Source of the DNA: Acanthosoma haemorrhoidale
Lineage: Eukaryota > Arthropoda > Insecta > Hemiptera > Acanthosomatidae
Direction of reading: 5' to 3'
Assembly: GCA_930367205.1 (NCBI GenBank)
Contig: OV884012.1
Span: forward strand, 56,069,239 to 56,133,238
Length of the DNA: 64,000 bases
In this document: one piece after another, positions 9,681 through 27,739 of the stretch
How positions within the stretch are numbered: the stretch's first letter is position 1
How the letters are laid out: each line of letters starts with the position of its first letter
Program-made: the position numbers and the translations under genes
Notes under the pieces: model-generated
Database searches by the model: none
What the model saw: only the letters and a program-made list of their open reading frames with translations
What the model was told of the DNA's origin: nothing

Positions 9681-12600
9681 GTAAAAGATGTATTCGCATA
9701 TCAAAGATCAAAGCTTGCGTTTTATTCATTTCAATTATATAAATGTTATATTTAGTGAAGGGTGACTCAACATTATTCTATCACTAGACAGATGGTAAGG
9801 CGTCATACACGGGAACGAGATCAATCGCAAGTGCTATTAGTTAACCATCAGCTCGAACCTTTGAGAGTGACGCCAATATAGTTGTGGGGAGGCAGAAGGT
9901 AGATTTATTTCTAAAAAATATTCGCTTTATGCGGGGACTTTGCTATGCAGCCAGAGGTTAGCCATTACATCTTCATAATTTTTTAAAGAACTCAATCCCA
10001 ATTAAATTACTTAATTTTCCATATCTTGGTCATAATTGGTCAACTCAACAGCCTCTGGAAAAAGTTTACCTACCTTATTTTTAACACAAAGTGGTCTCGT
10101 GATGAATAACTAAAAAAATTTGGAGCATATTTTCATTTGGAGCAGCTGCTGCTTTTTCTCGAAACAATTTTTTTTTTGTCATAAATGGTAACTTGTCTCT
10201 AAACCGTCTTGGATACTAAAAATCGCGTTTTAGCTCAAATATTGTTGACGAAGCAGGGTAGAAGTGACAGATTGCTGATTATTAAGTACAATTAATTGTC
10301 TATTTTTTTTAACAACTGATAGGTAGAAGCACGCATTTTTCAACAAGACCTCCACCCCTTTTCGAGCACCTCCCCTACACACATATCCCACTGATTCACA
10401 TTCGCGGTAATCCTTCGTTAGAAAAATAATTTTCTAAACTATTTTTCTTTGAGAATTATTATGCTCTGCCACTGACAAAGCAATTTTTTGTTTGCCTAAT
10501 GATTATTGTTAAACATAGCACTAAAAATAGTGGAACCAATGCCAGAACTATGAATCAATAATATAGAGCCGGTGTTCAAACTCTAAAAATTTAAACTAAT
10601 GCAACACATGATAGTTCCTCTCGGACTCCGCCCATCGCAGCACAGTGTGTAAAATACAGAATTTAGGGGTGTTCAAAAAAAGTAACCTACATTTAGGTCG
10701 TTACATTGGGTTCAAAATAGGGGTCTGTACATTTTTAAGGTTCTAAAAACCTGGTCTTAAAGTCAAATTTGCTCCAAAACAGTAAATGTTTTGGACAGCA
10801 AGAACAGCATTTGTTTCATTTCGTGTCTAAATTTCAATAACCTAACTTATGAATTGTGCTGTTTCCTCTAAAACTCGATACAAAAACAAAGTACCTATTT
10901 TGACAAAGGCAAACTTTTTACAGGCATTTTAGAGGATAAAAAGCTCTTATGTCTAGTTCTAAAACACTGTCTAATTGAGTAAATTAACAATTTCTTTTAA
11001 ACTTTAAGAGATTGCAATTTCCAGTGAGACTGACATTCTGGATCATGATCAACAAGTCACAGGGCAGTTTATTAAGTAATGCAGAGTGGATTTAAGATCA
11101 TTATGTTTTTTCCCTGTCAAATTTATATTGCCTGCTCAAGAGCGGGTTCACCTAAGGATTTACTTATTCTTGTTCCTAGAACTTAAACCAAAAATATTGT
11201 TTGTTGTGACGTTTTTAGTCAAATTAATATTATAGTGAATTTGTAAAATAGTTCACTTTATAGTTTATAAACTATGCTTATTCTCTCAATTACCAGTAAA
11301 TTAAATTGATTTGATTTTACACGTAAATAGAATCCATTCCTTGGCCTGTCGAACACAAGATTAGGATAAATAAACACTCAGGCAACGTGGGGTGAGGAAC
11401 ATTTATTTGTTTGTATGAGGTTGAACCCAGGGACTTGTAACCGCATTTTGAAAACTGATACGTTCCTTACTCTGTCTCTTAACATTTAGGCTATATATCT
11501 CCATGCTAAATCTTTTTCAGGTTAGGAAGTGAACATAAACTTTAAACTGGCCACAATGAAAATAGTCTTATTATTTCCACGCAGGCTGAACTGCTGGCAA
11601 ACAGCAAGTCATTACTAAATAAATTGTTTTTCAGGCCGTTTTTAACATTGGTGCCTGGTTTTTAGAAGTCCATTTACCAGCGTTCCTTTACGTTTTCTCT
11701 GACATGATTTAATTTAGTAGCTCTAGCTGCTATAACTTGCAAATATGGCAACTGTCTTAACTACTTATTGTTGGTGATGACACAAGATAAATATTTGCTT
11801 CTTTCCTCAAAGCTGAAAAGAGCTGGTCTTTGCAGTACTAGACTCATATCTAATATAGTTTTAGGTTTTGTTTCTGAGACCACATATTCAAAACCATTGC
11901 TCCAGAATTAGTTTGTGCTTATCAAATACTGAATCTTTAATGAAAGGAATCTACTATTTTTATTTTATTAACACCCTTTAAACTGATATTCATCTGGAAC
12001 TAAATAGATATTAAATTATGTCTCTAGAGTAGTCTTTAAGTTTTCTATGGTTATTGAAGGTTAAATATACAAACATACAAACTCTCTCCAGATACATACA
12101 AACAGTTACAGTGTAACAATCAGTAATAGATTATTTAATAAACATATTATTGCCATATTCAATATAATGTATTATGGTAAGGAATGAATGGTAACATCAT
12201 TGGGGAAAATGCAGAGCTCATTGTAGGAGATAACATCAGTCAATATGCAGAAAATAATCATAGACTGTGCAATGAAACGATTTCAACTAAAGCTCAATAT
12301 TCTCCCATTATTACTCGTATTAAAGGGGTAATTTTTTATATTAAATTTTTAGAAGGATTAACAATATATAAATTTAAAATTCATGCAATTTTTTTAAATA
12401 TTAGATTTGCTGCAATGGTTTGTTGTAGTTATACCATGCATTAAAAATAGAAAAAGCTTGTTAGCTCAATATGAATTTAGTGATATATACATTATTAGTC
12501 CTTCAAAGAACCAGTTATATATGATCATAAAATAACCACATAATTTTATTCATGTTTCAAAAGAAAAGTATTAAGCTTGCATAAAAATAAAATAATACAC

Positions 12601-15600
12601 AATGAATTCTTTGAAAAGTACAATTTAGATCTTGCAATGTGTATACACTTCATTAAAATGCCATCAATCTAATGCCATTGATTCAGTTATAAACCTGCCA
12701 TTGATTCAGTTACAAACCTGCCATTGACCTAATATTGGTAAATTAGAGTCAAAATTTTGATTCTCATAATTTTATTTTTCATACATTACATTCCTAGCCA
12801 CAAATCATTAAAAATTATAAGCTTATGCCAACATTGATCCTATGTCTGGCTTGAATTTAAAATGCAAAGTTTTTGATGAGTCTTCTGGAGCCTCTATTCT
12901 AAATTTTAGAGTAAAAAATATTAGAAAACTGAAATATCCAACTATATTATTGTTAACTCTTAAGCTTAAATCATCTGTCTCGTAGGTGGGTTCGGACATA
13001 TTCATTTGTTGAAGTGGGACTTTTGTTTCACCCAAGAATCTGTGGAGTCTCAGTGGATGTTCACTATTTATGGATTGAACCTTTTCAGCTTGTGTCAGTG
13101 ACTTGTGATGTCTTAATTGCCGAATTTCTAAAATTCACCCCTATTATCTCAGCCTATTAATTCAGTTAGATTTTATTCCTATATTTTGCTTCAGGTGATT
13201 TTTTATATCATAAATTTGGAGTTTTCAGTTTCTTGACACCTTAATCAGTTCTATATATTACAATAATAATTATTACTACAACAAATGTGGAAAGTGAATC
13301 TTTCTTTACTGCGACAACAGCCATAGGTAAGTGCCATTTCTGTAGAAGTAAGAAAATGCTTCCTCACAAATTAAACACCATAGAAATAAAATTAATAAAA
13401 GAGGTCCTTTTAACTATCCTTTGTTCACTGCAGTCAATTTATTCCTTGATTCCTATAGTTTATACCTCCTGTCCATAATGCTTTTCGTTCCTGTACGTTA
13501 TCTTAATATATGATATTTAACAATTTTTAAACAAAATTCACTTCCTAAAATCAGCTTAATTGTAATACTAAATCAAAATATCATTACAATATATCTCATT
13601 TGTATATATGTATTATGTATTGCGATTATGCCTTGCACAGTCGAGCAAAACAACCAATTAATGGAAAAAACTTGTTTTCTTTAGAATAATTGGCTAAAAC
13701 TTGGTATGCATATCTTTTTTGAGGAGCTGAATTTAAATTTGATGTTAGCTTTGTTAAACAGAAATTTCATGGGGTAATTTGTGTTAAATACTAAAACATA
13801 TTTTTTTATAACTTGAAAAGAATAGATAAAGAATTTTTCACTATTATTTCAGTTTCTCAGGTTATTGAGGTAGCCAGCAGTACCGCCAATTTGGCTCAGC
13901 TTAATTATTAGTTGTGATAGTGATCAGTTAGCCGTATGTGGAAAGATATTAAAGCTGTAAACCGGTAATTTGTAAGGTCCCTGGTTTGAGTTCAGGCCCT
14001 GTAAAAATATTTTTTCTTAGTAAATTTATTAATAAAAATAATAATTAATCATCTCTACTTTTATGAACGTACTGCAATCACAGTAGATTACGGTCAGTTT
14101 AGGTTTTTAAACTGCTCCTTTGACATCATATCTGTTGACAAGAACCAGTGGCAGACCGCAGGAAGCCGGGGGTTTCTTTAAAACCTTTATTAAAAGCAGC
14201 TACAATTGCAATTAAAATATGTGGTTATCTTATGAGGTAAGCAAACCAACTTATAGCTCAAATTCAATATATATCAGGAACTACAGGCAGTTTATATGTT
14301 GTAAATGAGTTTTATTTCTTTTTTCTGATTGACAAACTTCATATGTTAAGGGTGGTGTTTTTTTTAAAGGCATGTCAACCACAAGAGACATTGACACCCA
14401 GGCTCGTGTTCTTTGCTAAGTGTTAACTAGCTATTTTTCCATCAAACATTCCCTTTACTTTGTTTAATTAATAATAAATTAAAATTTTAACTTGTAGCAC
14501 TAATGATAACTACTATCAATAACATTTTTAAAAAACAATTAAATTTATGTTTACAGCCAAAATTATTTAGGGTCAAAAATCATACAAGAGAAGTATGTCC
14601 AAATATAAATTCCAGATTTTCTTGAAAATTGTATTATAGGGGGATCCCAGAAAAGGGGTTACACTTAAACCAAGGGTTTATTAACTGATTTTTGCTTCAT
14701 CCTGATCACTGACCACATTGGGTAACATAGATAGTTGGTATCAGATAAAATTCTTTAGCAACTTGTTAATAACCTAAACAAACAAATTTCTACTTTTGAT
14801 TTATAATAATCTATTATTATTGGTGGTTCTTGTTGGTATTAAGAACCACTCATGATGATGAATTTCCTATTTATGTTCCCAAATGTTCTTAAATTGGATT
14901 TGACTAAAGTCATAATTATAACAATAATTACTGAATGTAATGAAATGTACATGTAAATTTTTTTTCTTTTTGTATGATAAAGTTGCAGGAGTACTTTTGG
15001 TATTTTAATAGACTTTCAGCAAAATCTCTTTATTTTTGTTTTGTTATTTATTATAATCTATATTGTATTATTCAAAGAAGTTAGTAACGGTTAGAAAGAA
15101 ATTGTGTCTTTTGAGGATCTTAAAAAAATATTTTTCAGGGACAAATGCAATATTTCTGTGTTTTTGAAACATTAATAGTTGTTAATGGTTGTTTGATCTT
15201 ACAAAACATTTCCTCCATAGTGATAGTCTTATATGATTAATGTAACAAATCAGGTAGTATTAAAGGTATGTTACCCTTCAGATTGTGTGTACTGCAACAT
15301 CAGAATACAATATTTATAAAGAATCAGAAATATAACATATATAAACTAAAAAACAAACAAAAAAAATATCAATATAAGATCAACTAGTGTTGATGAAAAT
15401 GAATTGGGTAATATCATAATTTGAAACAGATTGTACAAAAGAGGTGATGTTGGTAACCAATGTTTAATAACAGAAATGGTAAGGTTGAATGACAGTGAAG
15501 TCTAATCTTTACAAGTAAAAGTTTAGCTACTTCATTAACATGATTAAAAATTAACAGAAGTGAATCAATTTGACATTCTCCATCATATTCTGGACAGGGC

Positions 15601-16180
15601 CTGATCTATGGGCCTCCCTGCAAAGCTTCACAATTTGCTAGCATAATTTACTAAACTTTCTTCAATACTCCTGTTTTAAAAATTCAGAGAAAATAAAACG
15701 AACAGACAGTATTATATAAAACATTGTCACATTCTCGGAATGTGCATGGTTTTCCTGGTGCCCTTTCTGGGTGTCTTTTGGCAAGACCCCCCCCCCCCTC
15801 CCCCCGCTCTGGGTTTTGCAGTTCCATCTTCCAAGATCCATTTTATGTTCCCCTTAATATCTTTCATTGCATTGCTTGATTAGTTTTTATAGTAAATATG
15901 CCTTTATTGGGAAAGCATCTTTAATTGATAGCCACAAAAAATTATATCAAAAACCACAAAAATAAAGGTTCTCTACCTAACATTTGAAATTGATTGATGA
16001 AATTATGAACAACTTAATTTCATTTTCCAACTGCAGTTAACAGCTGACTGAGGAAGAATTGTCTGCCAAGGAGACAAATGTTGGATTGCCATTTCTCATC
16101 AGAATACACAACAGAACCAGACTGAGGTTTACAGTAGGACTTTAGGTTTATTGGATACTGGAAGGGACTCATGTTCACGA
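9681..16180. other. Non-coding AT-rich region, probably intron or upstream flank of Rdl
   Basis: No recognisable exon or transposon protein. It contains a short 23-bp tandem repeat near 12673-12729, C-runs at about 15787-15805, and a patch near 13885-14000 with weak A-box and B-box-like words that could be a tRNA-derived SINE relic. Whether this is an Rdl intron depends on upstream exons that are not in view. Confidence 0.4.
12673..12729. repeat. Short tandem repeat, 23-bp unit, about 2.5 copies
   Basis: The unit tgccattgattcagttayaaacc occurs twice (12673-12695 and 12696-12718, one mismatch), followed by a partial third copy (tgccattgacc). Confidence 0.75.
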
Positions 16181-16189
16181 ATATGATCA

Positions 16190-16600
16190 GACTGCCAATG
16201 TACAGTCCAGATGGTCTGTCTCTTTGGATGGTGAGGAATAGGAGAGCTTTAAGGATGAAGTATGGTGGATATTAGGAGGTAGAGAATTCCAGAGAGTAGT
16301 AGACCGAGCAAGGAATGTATGCTGTAGTTTTGTGGGCAGGGATCTTATATTCCGGGAGTTGAGTGGGGGTTTGAACTTTAAAGTATTGTATGTATAAGGG
16401 GGGGGGATGCAAATTTATGTCTCTTCATTGGTACTATTTCCCTATATGCTATATAATGTAAAGCCTATTGGGGTTAACCAATAGCTGACAAGTCTTAGAG
16501 AAAATCTGAGAATGGATGGTGCCAGACAGAGAAGAATAGAGGACAGTAGTTAAGGAGTCCTAGGACCTTGGTGCTAAGGAGTAAGCAATCATTGTTGAGT
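16190..16600 (-). mobile_element. LINE remnant, C-terminal end of a CR1/jockey-like ORF2
   Basis: On the minus strand a frame reads LNSRNIRSLPTKLQHTF, then LARSTTLWNSLPPNIHHTSS and LKLSYSS. The pattern 'ARSTTLWNSLPxxI..TSSLxxFK' is the recurrent C-terminal tail of CR1- and jockey-like LINE polymerases. A preceding piece (SKTCQLLVNPNRLYII) fits the region just before it. Frames are broken and no catalytic core remains. The exact family is undetermined. Confidence 0.55.
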
Positions 16601-17684
16601 AACCTACCAATCTCAAACATTTAGAAATAATTGGATGGAATCGGCAAAAAATCATCCTGAATCTTTACAATGATTAATCAGATGAAACAGAAGGTAATAT
16701 ACATTATTGAAAGCTCATATTGTTGTGTTTTATTTTCTTTATTTCATCACTTTTATTTTTCAACTGTTCTTTATTATAACTTTTTTACTTTAATTTCTTT
16801 AAATAACGGGGAGTGATAATATGACAAAGCAGGGTTCTACCAAGTAATCCATTCCAGTGAGTGTAATTCCAGATGAACAACTGACAGTACAATTATAATA
16901 AAGCTAGAAACAAGAGTAAATATTAATATCAAATGTTAATACAATAAGTGACCTGATCCAGACATAAGTGGTACAGACCAATACTTAAACTGTGATGTAA
17001 CTCTCCAAATTGAGGTTTAGTATTTTCAGAGAAATCTGTGGGAAGGCTATTTGTAATTTTATTATTCTTCCCTACTGTTTTATATATTTAATAAAATCGC
17101 TCAGATTTTCGGCTCACCCTATCATTTCCTACAAAACATGACTAAGTATATTATATCCATTACTAAAAATCTCACAAATACATTTCCTAGTATTGGTATT
17201 GTTTATATTTTAAATATATGGACAAAAATACTTTCTGTATAGGATAGTCAGGGGAGGAATTCTACATCTTCTAGTAACTAGTAAATGTAGTAAATATTTT
17301 TTTCTACCAAGGCCTGGGCATAGTCGAGGTTCACTTAGCCTTGAGGGAAAATAAATAGCTTTACATTTTCATGAACTGTAACCATCAATTACTTCCATCT
17401 TCATCCTCTTATTAGCTAGACCTTTTCTAAAAATTATACACAATAAACTATTCTAACCCCTTACCCTTACTATACAAAATTACCCCTTACAAGTTATAAA
17501 AATATGTCGATGTAATGTATTATATCTAAATTCTAACTGATGCCAATACATCTTTGTTAAGCATTCATTTTTCCTTGTTTAAAGTATTTTCTGTTATTAA
17601 ACATAGGATGTAATAAGTACTTATTCATATAATTATTTTTCCTTTTAGAAATTCTTTCTTATGTTCTTTTTGGTTAATAAATGA

Positions 17685-21329
<3,645 letters not shown>

Positions 21330-24300
21330 GAGCCTGGCCCTCCTCACTGCTCACAACTACCAAGAGGAGGCAGGCCACGGAAGTTTAACAAAAAAACAAA
21401 GTTCTCACACAAAAGACATTCCTCTCATTTTTACTTCCCGCCCATATTTTGGAGACTATCTTCCTCGCCCTCCAATGCCAAAAGGGTCAATTCCTTTCTC
21501 TTGTTTTGGACTCGCTCTACAGCTATATATATATATATATATAAATATAAATATATGAATTATAATTTAAAAAATAAGTATATATAGGTGTAAAGATAAG
21601 TGTGGCAATAATTTAGTCATTCCAGACGCACATGGAATCACAAGGAAGTGTTTTCCCATGTTGGGCACGTGCCTCTTAAGAACAGTCTACGGAAATCATT
21701 CAATGAAATCTTATAATATATAGTTATACAACAGTGAATTTGCCTTATTTGCATCAATTAAACCAATGATCTGAATGAGAGTTTTAAAAGTATCAGTGAG
21801 TTTTGTAAAGTTTAGTGTTTAAGGGGTAAAAATAAGACGGAGAAAACTGTTGTTAAACCTTAACAAATTCTAAAGTAGGATGTAGGTTGAATATTTTATA
21901 TCGGCGGCCAAAGAATTGGTAGCATCTAAACACGAAGCGCACTTTTTAATCATTTAAATATTACTTCTGTTATGTCACTCATCTCACTTTTTAACATAAT
22001 ATGACTTTCTCTTATGAAAAAGATACATAAATACACAATAAAAAAAAGGGCCGACATTTAGACAACAGGAGAAACTGTGTTTATATATGACAAAATAATT
22101 AATTATTATGGATTCTATACAATGTTATTTATATATCATGAAATGTTTTATTGCCGTTTAGTTTTGTTAAAATATAAAAATGTTATTGATCAATTATTCC
22201 TTTATAATTACAACTATTTTGTTTGTAAATAGAACTTAGCATAGTTTATTTTAAAAGTTGACTGTAAACATATTATTTATTGTAAATATTTTATATGCTT
22301 ATACTTTTGGAATATATCATTATGAGAAAGGCAATTTTTTTTAATACTAAGATTTTCCTTAATAAAGCTTATTACGTAGACATCTAGATCATTCTATAAA
22401 ATGATTAATGAACTGTGATATATTATTGTTTTAATACCTAAGGGACATATGAATAAAGTAATTTTAAAAAAAAAGTTTGTATTTGCACTATGAACACAGT
22501 TTCTTTAGTAAATCATAGACATCATGTAACAAAAAAAACAATTATTAAATAAAATAATCTGGACTGACATAGATATTCGTGATAATAAAATTATGTTAAT
22601 AAAGTTATATAAATATATTATTATACACACACATATATATATATATATATATAAATATATATATATATGTATATAAATATAAATTAGGCAAGTTGTGTTT
22701 CATAGTATGTACATGTAGAACACTGAGTGGGTGAAAAAGATATAATAGGTCCAAGAGTATGAATGTTTTATTGAATGAGAAGATCCTGTAATCACGCTAT
22801 ACATAAGAATGTAAATGACATTAATAGCACAATTTCAGTTGAATTCACATAATTTGAAATTTTAAACTGATAGATACACTGCACCGATGAAGATTTCGAT
22901 CTCTTGCCTCTAGGATTATACAAACTAACCTAGTTGAAAAAATTGTTTTCATATAATATTACTAGGTTTTTTTTATAAATAATTATAATAAATTGTATTC
23001 TAAAATTAATGAATAAACATCTAATGATGCAATGTCTCCAGTGCCAGTGGTGCTAGCCTGCAGCATGTAACTCTAATATGGTAACATATATATAAATCTA
23101 AATATTATATATGCTATTACAAAATGTGGTTGTGAAAGACTGGGGGGTTATATATATATATATAAATATATATATATAAAAATAATAGTGAAAATACTTT
23201 TAGTGCAGTGATGACTTCTTCATCCAAAAATTTATATTCAGTGATATTTAATCTTATTTTGTCATTGCTAAATTGTGTCCAATTAACATTCATTTGAAAA
23301 TTATTTTTCCTATTTTCAATTAACATCACGGTAATTCAAATTTATTTTAAAATTATTTGTAACTCAAATTATTTAAAAAAAAAATCTTTCAATAAATTTT
23401 GATTTAAGTACTAATTTTGATGTAAATAAAAAATCTATATACAATATCCATTTATCAGTTGTCAAAATGTACGAAAACCTGCAAAGATTTTCAACTTTAA
23501 CGGACTTGATAAAAAATCTCACTTTCACTCTAAACAATTCGTCAAAGCTTTCCATCATTTTTGGGACCATTGACAATGAGAATTATAAGGGGCGGTGTAA
23601 TTATCATTTTTGTTTTTGTTCTTTATTGATCTAACAACTTTTCACTTTTATTTATCAAGACATATAATTTGTTTTTGTGAAAGTGAGATAGGGATGTTCG
23701 TTAAATACATAGGTGCTGAAGGCTTTATTCATGTTATCGTTTATAAGTAAGTACTTATAGTGTTACATCATAATTTATTGAAAAGAAAAAAGGGGTAGTT
23801 TGTATATACTAGATTTTTTCTTTAAAGAATTTCAAATTATTTCAGTTCAACATATCGCATATACCTATATATATATATATATGTTTATTTATTGGCATAT
23901 ATATACATATGTTCAATTATACAGATAGGAAATATGTAAAAAAAAAAATGCACGAATAAATTCTCTGTAAAAGTAAGTTTTGATTTACAGTCATAGTCCC
24001 ACTTAGTATTAATCATTTCTTTTGTATTGGAATATCCTGGTTTATCATAAGGTTTAAGACAACTCATATTTTAGTTGAGTGCACTTTATATGCCAATGTA
24101 ATTCTAAAATTATAATTGTAACACATGATACATGGTAGAGGCATGTTCATGTCAATAGATAAGTTAGTACAGTCTCAATAGGGAATTTTGTTTGAGCACA
24201 GAACTTCATTTGTACAGATTATTTATTCTGTCATACAAACTATTACTACAAAAAAAAATAAATACATAAAACTGGTGGAAAATCTAGATAATATTTATAT

Positions 24301-27100
24301 TATATAAATATAAGAGGTGTGTGTACACCTCTCCTTCCTTCCTATATGCTCTGTACATAGTGATTTTTGTATTAATATGTATTGAAAAGGTAAATATATT
24401 ATTTTTGTGCTTCCTTCTACGGAGGCGAGTAATTAAGTGTATAGTAAAACTCAATTAGGCTTGATGTAGCTAGGGCTCTGTAGGGCATCAAATCAAATAA
24501 ATCGATTGGTAGGAGAGGGGTTCAACGTATTCCATATAGTTTCATAATAAGTTTGTATTTTTGTTTTATAAATGACGTCTAAATTGTATACATTTTTTTT
24601 CTTTATTTGTTGTCTTTGTAATATATATATATATACAATATATATATACAATATATATATATACATATTTCTAAATAGGGCCTTTTTTTTTTAAATATGG
24701 TATTTGTGATTGACCTAAAGTGGTTGTGATTTGTTATAAATTCGTTCTTAGCAAAAGAAAATTACAGTTTAACTTCACAAATTACAGTAACAAATGAAAT
24801 GTTTTATAAATATCTCATGCATCAAGACATTATTTCATATCTAAGTAAATTTATGTGACAATAGGCTTATTTTTTATTTAATACATTTTGGTGCTTATAT
24901 GTACCATCATTAAAATAAATTATTATTTTGTAAATGACTAATTAAAAGCAAAAATTAATTCAAAATTGAGAAAGTGGTTAGAATACTATGTTAATATTGT
25001 AAATTACTGTTAATTATTTTATATATATTTTTTTTGTATAAAATCAAATTTCTAAAAATACCTGAATGAAAGATATACCAATCATATTGCTCAATTGTTT
25101 AAATATGTCACAGGATGTCCATTTCTTGCAGGTGCTTGCAGTTTATATTTGTGATGGCTATACTATAGCAATACTAGTATCTTTTCATCACCTTAACATT
25201 ACCTCTATTTTAACCTATCACACATTTTTAGGTATGAACCAATTTGTAGATCCTAGTGTAGTTATATATCACAAACTATCACTACCTGCCATTATTTTTT
25301 TCCCACACGAAACATATTTTGTATTCAGAGAACTAATAAATAAACTTATAATAATAACCTTGTACAGTAAATGAGTTAACATATTAAACTTTAGTACTTA
25401 TGGCCATAGTATTGCTACTTATTATAACACAATTAGTTACGTAGGCCTGTACAGTTATATTTCTTTGTCCCAACATATTTCTCCTGAAGGTACATAAAGA
25501 AATCTTGATGAAAGCTTGAAAGAAAATATTTAATGCAATGAAAATTAATGGTCGAATTACTTTAAACTTCTATGTCATTTCAACAAATATATTGAAGAAA
25601 CAGTTTTCTTTGCATTAATTTATGCATACCTGGCATACAAAATTATTTTTATGAAAAAAAATTTATATTTGTATGTACTGCATTTCAATAAAAATAATTA
25701 GATAGGTATGATTTCAACTAAAAGTACAATCTACTTATAATATATACGTTGAAGATGTAAATAGTAATTACAAATGTTTGAGCACTGCCAAGAATATGTA
25801 TATTATTTTTGAAAATGATACATAACTTGTAGGTATTTCATTGTTTAAAAGTTTATTCAAGCTTTCAAAAACTAAGAAAACTAAAAATTTTGCAATCAGT
25901 CGGAAGGAATAAAACAATTATTTCTCGGCCTTTTGATGGTTGTAGAAAATTTAGCAAGAACTAATAGAAAGAAAACTGTAACGTCTTTTTAGCAGATATG
26001 TAATTGTATATACAAAGTAACATCTAACCTATGTATAAAAATTCCTGAATTTTACTGATAGATTAAATTTTATGTAACATTATGATTATTATTATTATTG
26101 TTGTTGTTGTTATTATCATATTTATGATTATTTTTGTGGGGTACTATGAGCGTTATGTAATGTGTAGACTGCTCATTTTTAACAAAACGATAAATACACA
26201 AAAAATTAATATTCTAAAAAGAAACAGTTAAAGGTAATTATAATGTGTAAGGGAGACTAATGTTTGTCGTTTTTATTTCAATAAAAGTTAAAAGGGAATT
26301 ATTCACCTTCTTCATTCAAATAATATGAAGTGAAATATTTAGATATATTTTTGTTAGCACTACCTTAAAAGATACTTATTTATAGTGTCTAAAACTTTAA
26401 GAAATTTAAATAAACACTACAGCACATTAGTTATGCAGTTTAAATATTTATTTAGATCATAATTGAACTCTTTATTGATACACAACAGTAATCAAATAAG
26501 GATTATAACAACACAGAAGTTTTATATACTTCTGGAGATAAATTATGGAAGCTTTATTTACTTGTTTGAGATCCAGAGTTGGAGTATTGAATTAATTTTG
26601 TTGGATGAAATAGGTCTCCCTGATGAAAATTAAACCAACACCACAAACATACCATAATATAAGCTACAACTCAATTGACCAAACAGCCTCAAAAATTCAC
26701 AGAACTTAATTAAATAATATTTTTTTTAAAGATTCATCTTTCAGTAACTTTAAACTGGCAAACTGATATATGTGTTTTAATAATAAGTGTTAAGATTAAT
26801 AATAATCTTCTTCTTAATTTTCTGTTTCTCTTTCATCATGTGTTGTAGACCTGCAAACCACTGATAGTCAACAAGAAAAGTCTGTGGTCTGTTGACAAAA
26901 TATACACTTTATTTGCTGTTTCTATCTGTATATTATATTGTTTATAATAGTCTAATTATTTTATTATAATTAAACAAGCTCTAATTTATTTTTATAACTA
27001 AATAAACACAGGTTGTTTCAATAAAAATAATAATATTAATATTTGTTGTCCGTGTGGCTCAAAATTATGAGTGTAGGTCCATGAAATCCTAAAGACTTTT
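21330..27100 (+). other. Probable Rdl 3' UTR and downstream AT-rich region
   Basis: No protein-coding feature is recognised in this stretch. It is extremely AT-rich, with several TA microsatellites (near 21523-21542, 22632-22670, 23148-23180, 23866-23882 and 24619-24662) and an ATT/GTT repeat near 26083-26117. Candidate poly(A) signals AATAAA occur at 22038-22043 and at 22452-22457, the latter followed within about 10 bases by an A-run. Two TGTAAATA words (about 22224 and 22281) match the Pumilio consensus but are weak evidence in such AT-rich DNA. A perfect inverted repeat with 8-base arms (agaggtgt / acacctct) lies near 24313-24332. The true end of the transcript cannot be read from the sequence. 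Confidence 0.5.
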
Positions 27101-27101
27101 G

Positions 27102-27739
27102 GTATAGAGCAGTCAACCTTTTTGGCCCATCGCCTACTTTCAGGTACTCTACCCACCTCCTTCACAAACTCTATCCACTGATCCCCTCCCTCCACCGATC
27201 TCATTTGGAATAATTGTTACTGGTATTTTAATTTTTAGGAGTGATTAGGTAACAAAAAAATGATTCTCAAACAAAAGTTTAATTCAATAACTCAGTGAAA
27301 TTCGTCTTACAAAAGAACTTATTCATTTAAGGAAAAAATGTTAGAAAGGAACTAAAATCTAGATAGGAGAGCAGTTTGAAAACAACTGCAAAATGTAAAA
27401 TCACAAAGCTTACAGACTAACAGATAACTTGAGCTTGGTGGCTTTCACAATGTTTGGTAATATCAGGGGAGATTGAAGTCAGTGCCGTCTCAGGTCATTG
27501 CTGTGAATAATATTCATTATTTCCAGGCCAATACCTACCAACATTTTGTTCTACTTTTTTAAACTATTCTTGCTATTAATGCTACTTTTTTCCAAATTTC
27601 TGTTTTATGTTTTTGACCACCCCATAAGGTCCATCATCCCCCCCCCCTTATCACCCCTCCCAAATTTTGGCTCTCCTGAATAATCAAATCGCTCTCCAGT
27701 AGGGGGAGATGGCTCCCATTCAGAACCATTGTTGTGGAG
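27102..27739. mobile_element. Decayed hAT-like non-autonomous transposon
   Basis: The left end, cagtcaacctttttggcccatcgcc, and the reverse complement of the right end, caatggttctgaatgggagcc, both resemble the hAT terminal sequence 'CAGTGGTTCTCAACCTTTTTGG'. The flanking 8-mers gtatagag (27102-27109) and ttgtggag (27732-27739) agree at five positions, with two of the differences A/G transitions, consistent with an old 8-bp duplication. The interior (about 600 bases) has no transposase motif and contains a C-run near 27640. This is an old, non-coding copy if the call is right. Confidence 0.45.

Noticed and set aside
13885..14000. A-box- and B-box-like words suggesting a tRNA-derived SINE
   Set aside because: The words are degenerate, no second copy was found in the window, and no target duplication is visible.
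22224..22288. Two Pumilio-type words (TGTAAATA) downstream of Rdl
   Set aside because: Such words are frequent by chance in this AT-rich sequence and the transcript end is unknown, so they are mentioned only as context.
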